DNA from: Paraburkholderia phenazinium
GTDB taxonomy: Bacteria; Pseudomonadota; Gammaproteobacteria; Burkholderiales; Burkholderiaceae
Direction of reading: 5' to 3'
Assembly (NCBI RefSeq): GCF_900141745.1
Contig: NZ_FSRM01000001.1
Coordinates: 3,596,001 to 3,660,000 of the forward strand
Length of the DNA stretch: 64,000 bases
A program made the position numbers and the translations under genes. Numbering within the stretch: the stretch's first letter is position 1; the number at the start of each line of letters is the position of its first letter. Of this stretch, positions 27,231 to 35,842 are shown piece after piece. Under the pieces are notes generated by a model. It was not told where the DNA came from and did no database searches. It saw only the letters and a program-made list of their open reading frames with translations.

Positions 27231-27624
27231 TCGCTGCGTTGGTTAAGGCCGATTGTTCGCCGCGGAAACAATCGAGGTTAAAGCGCTCGTCGCGACGAGC
27301 CTCACCCTTCCCCCATTTGCCGGACTCTGGCGGCGAACGCGTTCAGGGCGAATGCTGACGGCCGTCTTCGATGAAACTCACCGCTGCGGCCGGGGTTCGG
27401 CATAGTGCCGCTGCCAGACTGGCAATTTCGTCAAAGGCCTGGCAGTCACGCCGACAGGCGCCTCGCGCAAGATCCCGAAACGAAAATATTTCAGGAAATC
27501 GGCTCAAGAAACGCTTCAGCCTGCCGTTATCACGAGGATAGGCCGGTAATCGGGCGCTTCTCTGGTGTTGGCCAGTCAGCCCCAAAGCCGCGTCGCATTG
27601 CTTTCGAGCCAATCGAGGGATTCC
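27231..27624. other. Intergenic stretch with two hairpins and a gene remnant
   Basis: Behind the SDR stop lie an 8-bp stem with a 9-nt loop (27250-27274, arms CGATTGTT/AACAATCG) and a perfect 16-bp palindrome (27285-27300). Neither is followed by a T run, so they are not convincing rho-independent terminators, though they may stall polymerase or protect the mRNA end. The rest contains a minus-strand GAF remnant (27343-27447) and the unrecognised promoter region of the Gly/Ser-rich gene. Confidence 0.5.
27343..27447 (-). pseudogene. Remnant of a GAF-domain sensor protein
   Basis: About 34 codons read AFDEIASLAAALCRTPAAAV and then SFIEDGRQ before a stop. This is the first helix and strand of a GAF domain as found in sensor kinases and cyclic-di-GMP enzymes, where the text would continue with a WFKA-like segment. 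Upstream and downstream parts of such a protein are not found. I take it as decayed leftover coding sequence; the match is short. Confidence 0.4.
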
Positions 27625-28194
27625 ATGCAAATCCAGCCGACCACCACCGCCACGGCTTTCACCGCCGGTACAACCACCGCGACCACCTCGGGTGACGCGC
27701 CGTCCGCTTCGAAGGCTCGCACTGCCGCCTCGTCAGCCGCGGCTGGTGATGTGTCCGCTAGCGCGGTCGCCTCGCCTGGGGCGACGTCATCGAGTGAAGC
27801 ATCGGGCGCAGCTTCGTCCGGGTCGACCTCCTCCGCTTCCGCTTCAGGTACGGGCGGCGCAGGGGGTGGCGGAGGTGGCGGCGGCGGATCGGTGTCTTCC
27901 AGCAGTTCCTCGACCGAGCTCGACGAAATGAATGCGCTCGCCCTTTCGCTCGAAGCCCAGCTGGCGCAAGTATCGTCAGCCGGCGGCTCGGCGGGAGGCG
28001 CTGACGCCAGCCAGATCAACCAGATCAAAGCCCAGTTGCAAAGTGCTCAAAGCTCGTTGAGCGAAGCACTGCAGAGTTCGAATACCAGCGAACTCAGCCA
28101 GATCGAGAGTCAACTGCAAAGCGCGCAAGGCGCCCTCGCGCAGTTGATGCTGGCTAGCGGTCAGACGACGGGGTTGGTTTCGAGTAGTGCGTGA
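27625..28194 (+). CDS. Gly/Ser/Ala-rich low-complexity protein with duplicated helical repeat
   Basis: 189 residues from the ATG at 27625. No family recognised. Residues 1-80 are Ala/Ser/Thr-rich, then follow a run of nine glycines and a serine run. The C-terminal half holds two similar units of about 26 residues built around QINQIKAQLQSAQSSLSEAL and ELSQIESQLQSAQGALAQLM, which should form a helical hairpin or coiled coil. No signal peptide or membrane segment is visible. Composition resembles small secreted or phasin-like accessory proteins, but no function can be given. The open frame and base usage match the neighbourhood, so I think it is real. Confidence 0.6.
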   Translation: MQIQPTTTATAFTAGTTTATTSGDAPSASKARTAASSAAAGDVSASAVASPGATSSSEASGAASSGSTSSASASGTGGAGGGGGGGGGSVSSSSSSTELDEMNALALSLEAQLAQVSSAGGSAGGADASQINQIKAQLQSAQSSLSEALQSSNTSELSQIESQLQSAQGALAQLMLASGQTTGLVSSSA

Positions 28195-28225
28195 GGGAGG
28201 CGCAGTTCGACCCGTTGTCGACTGG

Positions 28226-29110
28226 TCAGTCTGCGAAGACCGCCGCGTGCTTCCGAATGAACGCCTCAACAGTCATAGGCGGGGTTCCCGTCAGTTCTTC
28301 GACCACCTTGTTGGTACCAGCGAAAATGCCATTCTGGTAGTCGACCGCGACAGACAGAAGATGCTGTGAAAAAGCGTCGCTAAATTTCGAATCGGTATCC
28401 AGACGCTTTTCGAACATGTCGAGGTCAATCGGCTGGTACCTCACTTCCCGCTCCAGGGCCCTGCTCATTTCATCAGCAATCTGATGGTGGTTCATCTCGA
28501 CGGGGCCGTATAGCGGGTAGACCTTGCCCGCGTGCGGAGCTGGATCACGAAGAATCGCAGCGATCACGCGGCCCTGGTCTTCTGCTGCAATCGGTGCATG
28601 ACGCCCGTTACCAAAGGGCAGTCGCAACGTCCCGTCCTTTTTTATGTTTGCAACCTGGCCGGGATAAGTCAACCATTGCGCGAAGAACGTCGGGCGAATG
28701 TGGGTGACCGGGATTCCTGACCAGTCAAATACCCTCTCCGAAATCCAGTGGTCGCGTGCGGCGTGACTCGTTGCGTTCCGGCGAGCGGAAATTTGCGACA
28801 TGTTGACGATCCCGCCGATTCCAGCCTCCCGGGCCGCCTGAGCAAAATAGACGCTCGCCTGTATGCCCCCCGCTTCGATTGGATAGACAAAGTACGCCGA
28901 AAAAATGCCCTCAAGAGCGCGTGCCACGTCATCCAGACTGGAGAGGTTGCCGACCAGAACCTCGACTCCACGCGCCTTCAGTCGTTCCGAACGTTGGTCC
29001 TCCTTCCGCACCAGTGTGCGCACCTTTTCACCCGCCGCGAGAAGTGCTTCGGTGGCTGCTCCGCCGGTGTCGCCGGTTGCTCCAGCAACAAAAATTTTCT
29101 GACCAGACAT
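28226..29110 (-). CDS. NmrA-like NAD(P)-binding oxidoreductase/sensor
   Basis: 294 residues with the Rossmann motif FVAGATGDTGGAA at residues 7-19 and the NmrA-type interior (IGGIVNMSQISAR, HIRPTFFAQWL). The catalytic YxxxK of classical SDRs is absent, as in NmrA/HSCARG redox sensors and QOR2-like quinone reductases. It is convergent with the Gly/Ser-rich gene. A role in redox sensing or carbonyl reduction fits the nearby reductases and hydrolases. Confidence 0.85.
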   Translation of the reverse strand: MSGQKIFVAGATGDTGGAATEALLAAGEKVRTLVRKEDQRSERLKARGVEVLVGNLSSLDDVARALEGIFSAYFVYPIEAGGIQASVYFAQAAREAGIGGIVNMSQISARRNATSHAARDHWISERVFDWSGIPVTHIRPTFFAQWLTYPGQVANIKKDGTLRLPFGNGRHAPIAAEDQGRVIAAILRDPAPHAGKVYPLYGPVEMNHHQIADEMSRALEREVRYQPIDLDMFEKRLDTDSKFSDAFSQHLLSVAVDYQNGIFAGTNKVVEELTGTPPMTVEAFIRKHAAVFAD

Positions 29111-29167
29111 TTTGAACGCTCCACGCTGAAGGAAAAGGGCTACTGCATCGGTGCCATGTCGAGGTGC

Positions 29168-29257
29168 TCAATTCAACTCATGCGAGATAGCTTGCCGGAG
29201 CCAGTCGACGAACTGCTTCACTTCGCCTGGGAGACGTTCACCCGGCCGATCCACCCA
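29168..29257 (-). pseudogene. C-terminal tail of a LysR-like regulator
   Basis: About 29 codons directly after the stop of the alpha/beta hydrolase, in the same frame, read PGEVKQFVDWLRQAISHEL before a stop. This strongly resembles the closing helix of LysR proteins. No body of a LysR gene is attached, so it looks like the scar of a deletion that joined two genes. The short length makes this tentative. Confidence 0.35.
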
Positions 29258-30397
29258 CTACAACCCGCTCGTCTTAAGCCACGAACGAATGGCCTCGAAA
29301 AGCTCAGTCTTGCGCTCAAGCGGAAGCCAGTGACCAGCGGGCAGGCTCGCTACGGAAAGGTAGTCGCAGGCGCCACGCATCGGTTCTCCGAGGCGACTGC
29401 GGTTGATATCGCAGATGGCGTCCCAATCACCGTTGACGAACAAGACAGGCTGGCGCAGCTGGCCGCCTTCCGGCGCTGTGTGCGCGTAGGCAATGTTGGC
29501 GGTGTCGTTCAGGTACCAGGCGTTGACCGAACGGAAACCACTGACATCAAACGCATCGACCAGCGCGTTAAAGTCGGTGGGCGTCCAGAGCGCTGGATCG
29601 GGCGGCGTTGCCGGAGCGCGATGCGCCGAGCCATATCGCCCACCGTTTTTTGTGATAAAGGCGGACGGAGAAACCTGCCCGACCGACGCAGGATTGCCAC
29701 GCCGATAGAGCGACGCGAGCGCTGCCGGGATGTCCGCCTCGAAATCGCTAACCGTCTGGCTGAAGTGCGTCAGGTAAAAGCGAAAGTAATCCCACTGCCC
29801 GTCCGGGTATTGATCGGCCGGGTACAACTGACGGTCGATCAGTTGCACGAGATTGGGCAGTGCGAAGCCGTCCGGAAAGTAAGGGACTGAGATCAGCACT
29901 ACGCCGCGACTGCGCGCCCCGTGGTGCGCAGCCAGCGCTCCAGCCACCGGACTTCCCCAGTCGTGGCCAACCCAGATTGCCGGGCGCGCCCCCAAATGGT
30001 CGTGCAGTTCGACCATGTCGTGGACGATCTCGTGCAAGGCATAGGCCCCGGAAGCCGCCGGCGCCGATGAGCCGCCGTAACCCCGCATGTCCGGAGCAAC
30101 GCAGCGCCAGCCTTCGGACGCGAACGCCTCGATCTGCGCGCGCCACATCAGGCCGATCTCGGGCCAGCCGTGGAGAAAGATCATCAACGGCCCATCGGTC
30201 GGCCCAGCTTCCAGGTAGCGCGTTGTGTGGCGCGGCGAGCTGAACGTATTCACGCTCAGGTTAGGAACGTTATCTGAACTGGCGCCGGGGACTACCGTGC
30301 CGCCGGCAGCACCAGACCCAGCCCCAAAAGCTGCCTTACCCATCAACAGACCTGCACCAAAAGCGGTTCCATCGGCGAGCAGAGTGCGGCGCGACAT
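29258..30397 (-). CDS. Alpha/beta hydrolase, epoxide-hydrolase-like, Tat-exported
   Basis: 379 residues from the ATG at 30397. The N-terminus MSRRTLLADGTAFGAGLLMG is a twin-arginine-like signal, so the protein is probably periplasmic. HGWPE supplies the oxyanion loop and the nucleophile elbow is VGHDWGSPVA, with an Asp, not a Ser, as in epoxide hydrolases and haloalkane dehalogenases. The catalytic His is in LPAGHWLPLE. A longer GTG start (30427) would overlap the aldo/keto reductase but lacks a ribosome site. It follows that reductase on the same strand and is one of three such hydrolases within 7 kb. Confidence 0.85.
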   Translation of the reverse strand: MSRRTLLADGTAFGAGLLMGKAAFGAGSGAAGGTVVPGASSDNVPNLSVNTFSSPRHTTRYLEAGPTDGPLMIFLHGWPEIGLMWRAQIEAFASEGWRCVAPDMRGYGGSSAPAASGAYALHEIVHDMVELHDHLGARPAIWVGHDWGSPVAGALAAHHGARSRGVVLISVPYFPDGFALPNLVQLIDRQLYPADQYPDGQWDYFRFYLTHFSQTVSDFEADIPAALASLYRRGNPASVGQVSPSAFITKNGGRYGSAHRAPATPPDPALWTPTDFNALVDAFDVSGFRSVNAWYLNDTANIAYAHTAPEGGQLRQPVLFVNGDWDAICDINRSRLGEPMRGACDYLSVASLPAGHWLPLERKTELFEAIRSWLKTSGL

Positions 30398-30419
30398 GGC
30401 TGACCTGGGGAAATCTGAT

Positions 30420-31325
30420 TTAGTCACGATTGATTATAGGAAAGGTTTGCGGACTCACCTGCTCCGGGTCTGGTCCGCCGCGTTCGCCGGTGTCGAGCGC
30501 GCTGATTGCCTGAACTTCCTCCGACGCAAGTGCGAAGTCGAAGATATCGATGTTCTCGGCAATCCGTTCCGGGCGCACGGACTTCGGGATAGGAGACGTG
30601 CCCAACTGGATCTGCCAGCGCAGGATAATCTGCGCCGGAGTCTTTCCGTATTTCCTGGCGAGCAGTGCTACCGTCGGATGGGAGAAAGGGTCGTGCACCT
30701 CCTGCGAGGCCTTCGCCTTTTCTCCGTCGCGCTTGATGCCGCCAATCGGGGACCACGCCTGGGTGATGATTCCGCGCTTCTCATCAGCTTCACGAAGTTC
30801 GCGCTGAACGAAGAAGGGATGCAGTTCTATCTGATTCACTGCGGGAATGTGACCCGTTTCCTCAATCAACCTGTTGAGATGGTTGGAGCTGAAGTTACAC
30901 ACGCCAATCGCTCGAACGCGCCCCTCTTCGAGGAGCTTCAGCGCGGCCCTGTAAGCGTCGATAGTTGCTGCGAAGGCCGAAGGAACCGGCCAGTGGAGCA
31001 GATACAGGTCAAGGACATCGAATCCCAGCTTTAGAAGACTTTGGTCGAAAGCACGAAGGGTCTGGTCGTAGCCGTAGTCGGTGATCCACACTTTGGTCGT
31101 CACGAAGATATCTTCTCGAGGGATGCCAGACGAACGGATACCTTCCCCAACCTGCTGCTCGTTCATATAGGCTGCAGCCGTGTCGATCAGCCGGTATCCA
31201 TTTGCGACTGCCGATCGGACCGCAGCTACGGTTTTCTCAGGCTCGCTACGAAACACCCCAAGTCCGAAGGCGGGCATCTCGATTCCATTGTTCAACCTGT
31301 ACACGGGACTTTTGCCTGTCACCAT
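30420..31325 (-). CDS. Aldo/keto reductase (DkgA/2,5-diketo-gluconate reductase type)
   Basis: 301 residues from the ATG at 31325. The AKR tetrad is visible: Asp-Tyr in LIDTAAAYMNEQQVG, Lys in FVTTKVW and His in YLLHWPVP. The family signatures GVCNFSSNHL and the C-terminal IPKSVRPERIAENIDIFDF are complete. It uses NADPH to reduce aldehydes and ketones in the cytosol. It lies between two Tat-type alpha/beta hydrolase genes on the same strand, suggesting a shared detoxification transcript. Confidence 0.92.
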   Translation of the reverse strand: MVTGKSPVYRLNNGIEMPAFGLGVFRSEPEKTVAAVRSAVANGYRLIDTAAAYMNEQQVGEGIRSSGIPREDIFVTTKVWITDYGYDQTLRAFDQSLLKLGFDVLDLYLLHWPVPSAFAATIDAYRAALKLLEEGRVRAIGVCNFSSNHLNRLIEETGHIPAVNQIELHPFFVQRELREADEKRGIITQAWSPIGGIKRDGEKAKASQEVHDPFSHPTVALLARKYGKTPAQIILRWQIQLGTSPIPKSVRPERIAENIDIFDFALASEEVQAISALDTGERGGPDPEQVSPQTFPIINRD

Positions 31326-31442
31326 CGTTAATCCATTTTCAGTTGGGTGTAGCTCTTGCCAGCGCGCCTGCTGCAAGGTGCGTGGGCGCGAGTGCCGTGA
31401 CGCCGGGTAGATGCCCCCTCCGCATATCAATCCCATTGCGGG

Positions 31443-32537
31443 TCAGACGGGCGTTACCATTTGCAGGAACTTCACGAGTTGCTCATTGACCACATCAGAG
31501 GCTTCGTGTTGAACCCAGTGGCCTACATTGTCGAGTTCGAGACCGCCAACGAGACTGGGAACGCCAGAGCGCATTTGGTCCACGGTCAGCGGATAAAGCT
31601 CTCTCAAGCCATCCGCCTTCCCCCAGATGAAAAACGAAGGCTGGGTAATCCGGGCGCCCTTCCATGGAGCGGACAGGTAGAAGTACGGTTCAGCGGCCCG
31701 ATAGTAGTTCAGGGCACCATGAAAGCCGGTGCGCTGAAATTCCGCCACGTTATGAGCGACGTAATCGGGCTCGGCCCATAACGGCAACGGTCCAGGGGCC
31801 GCACGGTGAAGGCTTCGTGCCGGGTCCAATGGACTCCATCGCTGGTCTGCGGGAGCGGAGCCCGATGCCCAGTACAGAATTCCAGGAATAGTCACCGTGG
31901 CATCGGCCCAGATCTGATCGGCGTCCGGCCGGCTCTGTTCGAACATGTAGAAATCGTCCTGATGTCCGGACTTGCGCATCTTGTCGAAGACGCTGACATC
32001 CCCACGAGGAACGAAAGGCACGCTCAGACCGAACACAGCCTTGAATCGATCGGGACGCATCAGTGCCGCTTGCCACACGTGCGTTGCACCCCAGTCGTGA
32101 CCCACGAGGACAGCGCTCTGAATCTTCAATGCATCGAGCAGGCCAACCAGGTCGCCGACCGTTTGCAGTGGCGTGTACAAGGCTGGGTCCGCCGGAGCCG
32201 AACTACGTCCGCAGCCGCGCATATCTGGAGCAATTGCCCGATATCCGGCAGACGCCACGGCTTTCATCTGCTGGCGCCACGTGTAGGAGGTGTCCGGAAA
32301 CCCGTGGCAAAAAAGTACGGCTGGCCCATCGCCCTGTTCGGTTACGTGCAGGGTGATGCCGTTGGTATTGACGTCGTACTCCTTGATACCGGAAACGCCG
32401 CCGGTTCCAGGAATTTGTGCCTGAGCCCCGCGATCCAGCAGCAGGCTTGCACCCAAAGCCGTCCCGCTCGCGAGGAACGCGCGGCGAGAGATAGACGGTG
32501 CAGGAATAGAGGCTGTTGCAGAGAGGTTCATTTCCAT
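31443..32537 (-). CDS. Alpha/beta hydrolase, epoxide-hydrolase-like, Tat-exported
   Basis: 364 residues. A twin-arginine-like signal starts at ISRRAFLASGTALGASLLL and ends near AQAQ, so export as a folded protein is likely. Motifs are HGFPDTSYTWR (oxyanion loop), VGHDWGATHVW with Asp nucleophile, and VGHWVQHE with the catalytic His. The cap tyrosines expected of epoxide hydrolases lie in the NYYRAAEPYFY stretch. It is divergent from a GlxA-type regulator (226 bp between starts), which is a plausible controller. Confidence 0.87.
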   Translation of the reverse strand: MEMNLSATASIPAPSISRRAFLASGTALGASLLLDRGAQAQIPGTGGVSGIKEYDVNTNGITLHVTEQGDGPAVLFCHGFPDTSYTWRQQMKAVASAGYRAIAPDMRGCGRSSAPADPALYTPLQTVGDLVGLLDALKIQSAVLVGHDWGATHVWQAALMRPDRFKAVFGLSVPFVPRGDVSVFDKMRKSGHQDDFYMFEQSRPDADQIWADATVTIPGILYWASGSAPADQRWSPLDPARSLHRAAPGPLPLWAEPDYVAHNVAEFQRTGFHGALNYYRAAEPYFYLSAPWKGARITQPSFFIWGKADGLRELYPLTVDQMRSGVPSLVGGLELDNVGHWVQHEASDVVNEQLVKFLQMVTPV

Positions 32538-32763
32538 ATGGGTTTTTTGATTGGCCCGATGTGAGATTCGGGAACCCGCTAATCTTAGAAGCCCTCAACA
32601 AGCCGGGAAGGACGTATTTCCGACAATTCTGGCCATGTTGGCGCGACCACACTTATCGGCATCAGGACCGGTGGTTAGAATCACAGTTCAGCAGGCGATG
32701 GCTCGTGCCAGGCGCCAGTGTGCAGGACGTAATGTTATGGCCTGCTATTTTCCGGGATCTATC

Positions 32764-33711
32764 ATGCTGCGCATTGGCTACATCGTCGTTCCAGGCTTCC
32801 AGGTCATGGTTTTCGGCGGACTAACCGTGTTTGAGCTCGCAAACCGGCTGACGAGGGAGCCGTACTACGAGATACGGCTGATATCTGAAAGCGGAGGGCC
32901 GGTTCAAAGTTCTCTCGGATACTCCGTCATGACGGACAGTTTCGAGGAAGGCGCGTTCGACACGGTGATCATCGGCGGCGTCATCACTGGTGCGTACCCG
33001 GCGAGCGCCGCACTGATTGAATATTTAAGAGGCGCGGTGAAAAACACCCGGCGTGTTGCCTCAATGTGCACGGGCGCGTTTTTTTTGGCTCAGGCCGGCG
33101 TTCTGGACGATCGGCGTGCCACGACTCACTGGGCTCACGCGCGCGAGTTGCAAACGACGTATCCGAAAGTCAAAGTCGAAGAAGATCGGATATTTGTCGT
33201 GGATGGTCCGGTATGGACTTCCGCGGGCATGACTGCAGGGACCGATCTTGCGGTTTCGATGGTGGAACGGGACCTTGGTGCAAAAGTAGCGCGCATTGTC
33301 GCCAAGCGAATGGTCATGTTCCATCGACGCGCCGGCGGACAGTTACAGCACTCCACACTGCTGGATCTCGATGCGAAAACTGACCGGATACAAACCGCGC
33401 TGGTCTATGCGAAAAGCAATTTGCACACCCCGCTGACGGTCGACAGACTGGCTGAAGCGGCCAATCTGAGTGTGCGGCAGTTCAGCCGCGCATTTCGTGA
33501 AGAGACGGGGCAATCCCCTGCAAAAGCTGTCGAGAACTTGCGGTTGGAAGCGGCGCGTCTTATGGTCGAGCAGGGCAGGCTGCCTATTGATGTCGTTGCG
33601 CGAGAAACGGGCTTTGCTGATCCCGACAGAATGCGCCGTGCATTTCTGCGAGCATTCGGTGAGCCGCCTCAGGCTATTCGCCGCAACGCACGTGGACAAG
33701 CGGATAGCTGA
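32764..33711 (+). CDS. GlxA-type AraC family regulator (DJ-1/PfpI domain)
   Basis: 315 residues from the ATG at 32764. The first 190 residues are a DJ-1/PfpI amidotransferase-like domain with the nucleophile-elbow region MCTGAFFLAQAGVLDDRRAT. The last 100 have two AraC helix-turn-helix motifs (VDRLAEAANLSVRQFSRAF and IDVVARETGFADPDRMRRAF). Such proteins bind a small ligand with the PfpI domain and activate neighbouring catabolic genes. Divergent from the Tat hydrolase at 31443-32537, its most likely target. Confidence 0.92.
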   Translation: MLRIGYIVVPGFQVMVFGGLTVFELANRLTREPYYEIRLISESGGPVQSSLGYSVMTDSFEEGAFDTVIIGGVITGAYPASAALIEYLRGAVKNTRRVASMCTGAFFLAQAGVLDDRRATTHWAHARELQTTYPKVKVEEDRIFVVDGPVWTSAGMTAGTDLAVSMVERDLGAKVARIVAKRMVMFHRRAGGQLQHSTLLDLDAKTDRIQTALVYAKSNLHTPLTVDRLAEAANLSVRQFSRAFREETGQSPAKAVENLRLEAARLMVEQGRLPIDVVARETGFADPDRMRRAFLRAFGEPPQAIRRNARGQADS

Positions 33712-33940
33712 TTCGCCCCAGCTGCAAGAGGAGCTCTCATGACCGCCTGAGGCTGGCACTGATGACGTCGCCGTGCCAGAGGTTGATCCTGTGAACAGTT
33801 GCGGTCATCGCTGCTCCAATTCGCCCTCGTGGAAGCGCGCCTGCGTTCGCGCGGTGGGTCGCCATCCTGGGCAGATTCGCGTTGCCTCAGCCGTTCGATT
33901 GTTGCTAGCGAACCGGAGGCTATAAGAGGGACCGGGGGAA

Positions 33941-34348
33941 GTGCTGCGCGAAATGTTCCACGCGTTCGCGACCTTCACTGCGAGGCATCCCGAATTCCAT
34001 CGATTGATCGCGTTCGAAGGTCAGATAAACGGCGACCGCTTCGATTGGTTGATCGAGAATTACATCCGCCCGTCCTACGAGATATCCACGCAAGCGATTC
34101 GTGCAGGACAGCAGGCTGGCGTCGTGCGCGCCGGCGATCCTGGGCAGCTTCACTACGCAGTAATCGGCATCATCAACACCAGCATCGTGTTCGCGAACGA
34201 GTACAGCCGGATGACTGGCCTGGATCCGCGCGCGCCCGGCGAAGTCGAAAAGGTCGTGAGTCTTGTGTGCGACCTCTTAGGACTGCCCACTACGACGGGA
34301 CTGGAAGAGCGCGGCGAAGCGCACGCAGGTGTTGAACCGTCAAGGTAA
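33941..34348 (+). pseudogene. TetR C-terminal domain without DNA-binding part
   Basis: 135 codons from a GTG at 33941 encode only the ligand-binding half of a TetR protein (FHAFATFTARHPEFHRLIAF, GVVRAGDPGQLHYAVIGIIN, EKVVSLVCDLLGLP). An in-frame stop lies 15 nt before the GTG and no helix-turn-helix segment is found in the 229 bp upstream in any frame. It is probably a 5'-deleted gene. A weak purine-rich stretch before the GTG means expression as a free ligand-binding domain cannot be excluded. Confidence 0.7.
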
Positions 34349-34544
34349 GCCGTCCTGCATCGTCCGCACGAAGGTCCCTTGACCGGGTGGACCTGACACT
34401 CGAACGTCGGAGTCAATGCATAGATGAAGTTCTGCTTTTGGCCGGTCATTTTGCCTGACGGCCACTGAAACGTGACGGACCTGACGGGACGGTGGTCTGG
34501 AAGCCGGGCGATATTTTCAGGAGCAACGATAGGCATTCCCTAAC

Positions 34545-35729
34545 CTAACCGCTGATGTGATCCGCCCCGCCCACCTCCTTGATGAAGGCGAGCAGGAGCT
34601 CGCTGAGCCGAACCGGCTGCTCCTGCTGGATCCAGTGACCGGCGCCGTCGATCAGTTCGATGCCCTCCATTCTCGTCGCCGCCTTCGTCCTCATGAGATC
34701 GAGCGCGCCAGGCGCCGAATAAGTGCCCCAATCGCTCTTCCCGCCAATGAAAAGCGAAGGGACATCGATCGTCTTGCCCGAAAACAGGCGCAACTCAGCG
34801 TTCAGGTCAGGATCGGAAAAGACGCGATAAGGCTGCAAGGCGCCTTGAAACCCCGTGCGGCCATACTCCTCCGTGTACACCCCAAGTTCCGGCTCGGTGA
34901 GCCATTTGCAGGCCAGGACCTCGGCGGCCGAGGGTTGGAATGGAGCGACGGTCTCGGGCATCGTCTTGCCGAGATCCATGACGTAATAGGTGGGCATTTG
35001 TGCAAGTTCTGCGGCGGTTAGCGCCTTCAACGGATGCGGCTTATTCCCCGGCCAGTCGGCGCTCTTGACGTAGAAAAATGCACGGAGAAACGCGTGTAAG
35101 CCTTGAGGGGGGCGCCACATGTCGTGGTTCGCCTTCCGTGTGCTCAGGTATTGCTGGTAATACTCTCTCGGCGGGTTGAGCGCCGCCAGCGCGGCCGCCA
35201 GGTTTTGAGTGCCAGTGTTCGGTTGAACCGACGATACCTCGCTTTCCGCAATGTTAAAGGGAAGCGTCGGCGGACCGGGGAACGGTGCGCTCATCAGCAC
35301 CACCGAGGGAAAGACGTCAGGTCGGGCCAGCGCACAATAGGCCGCCACGGGCGAGCCGAGGTCGTGCCCGACAAGCATTGCCGTACGCCGATACCCCAAC
35401 GCCAAAACCAGTCCGAGCGCGTCACGCGTCATATTCAAGAGGCTGAAGGGCGCTAGCTGGGCGTCATAGTCGTTCACCCAACCGGTGGTACGGCCAAAAC
35501 CCCGCTGGTCGGGCGCCACGACATGGTAGCCGGCGTCAGCCAGAAGCGGGATCAGGTGTCGCCAGCCGTACGCCAGATCGGGAAAGCCATGCAGAAGCAA
35601 TGCGAGCGGCCGGTCGGGGGTTTCGTAACCGGCCTCGAGAATATGGACATCAAGGCCGTTGACCCCATGGATCATGCGCGAGCGGACCCCCTTGGGAAGC
35701 GTGTCCTCACGATACGTTGATGTGGTCAA
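34545..35729 (-). CDS. Alpha/beta hydrolase, epoxide-hydrolase-like (TTG start)
   Basis: 394 residues starting at the TTG at 35729, chosen because a GGAGG site stands 6-7 nt before it and because any longer frame would cover the 31-bp operator. HGFPDLAYGWR is the oxyanion loop, VGHDLGSPVAAY carries the Asp nucleophile and DGAGHWIQQE the catalytic His. No signal peptide, so cytosolic, unlike the two Tat-type relatives upstream. Divergent from a TetR gene with a palindromic operator between them, so repression by that TetR is very likely. Confidence 0.87.
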   Translation of the reverse strand: MTTSTYREDTLPKGVRSRMIHGVNGLDVHILEAGYETPDRPLALLLHGFPDLAYGWRHLIPLLADAGYHVVAPDQRGFGRTTGWVNDYDAQLAPFSLLNMTRDALGLVLALGYRRTAMLVGHDLGSPVAAYCALARPDVFPSVVLMSAPFPGPPTLPFNIAESEVSSVQPNTGTQNLAAALAALNPPREYYQQYLSTRKANHDMWRPPQGLHAFLRAFFYVKSADWPGNKPHPLKALTAAELAQMPTYYVMDLGKTMPETVAPFQPSAAEVLACKWLTEPELGVYTEEYGRTGFQGALQPYRVFSDPDLNAELRLFSGKTIDVPSLFIGGKSDWGTYSAPGALDLMRTKAATRMEGIELIDGAGHWIQQEQPVRLSELLLAFIKEVGGADHISG

Positions 35730-35777
35730 AGCAATTCCTCCTATGGGGTTTGCGCGGGCGGGTACCGGACTCCTGAT

Positions 35778-35808
35778 ATGGTGATCGCCATAGTATGGCA
35801 ATCACCAT
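35778..35808. promoter_or_regulatory. 31-bp near-perfect palindrome, probable TetR operator
   Basis: Arms ATGGTGATCGCCATA and TATGGCAATCACCAT flank one central base; 14 of 15 arm pairs match. It lies between the divergent hydrolase (start 35729) and TetR (start 35843) genes, about 50 bp and 35 bp from the starts. Length and place fit an operator bound by one or two TetR dimers. Confidence 0.75.
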
Positions 35809-35842
35809 AGAATCATCAAGCGAAACGTGCTATGTTCGCGGC

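Noticed and set aside
27250..27300. Rho-independent terminators behind the NAD-epimerase-like gene
   Set aside because: The two hairpins are real but no T run follows either, so a terminator call is not supported.
34349..34544. Minus-strand frame between the headless TetR and the hydrolase
   Set aside because: No domain recognised, and it overlaps the TetR fragment; left as intergenic.
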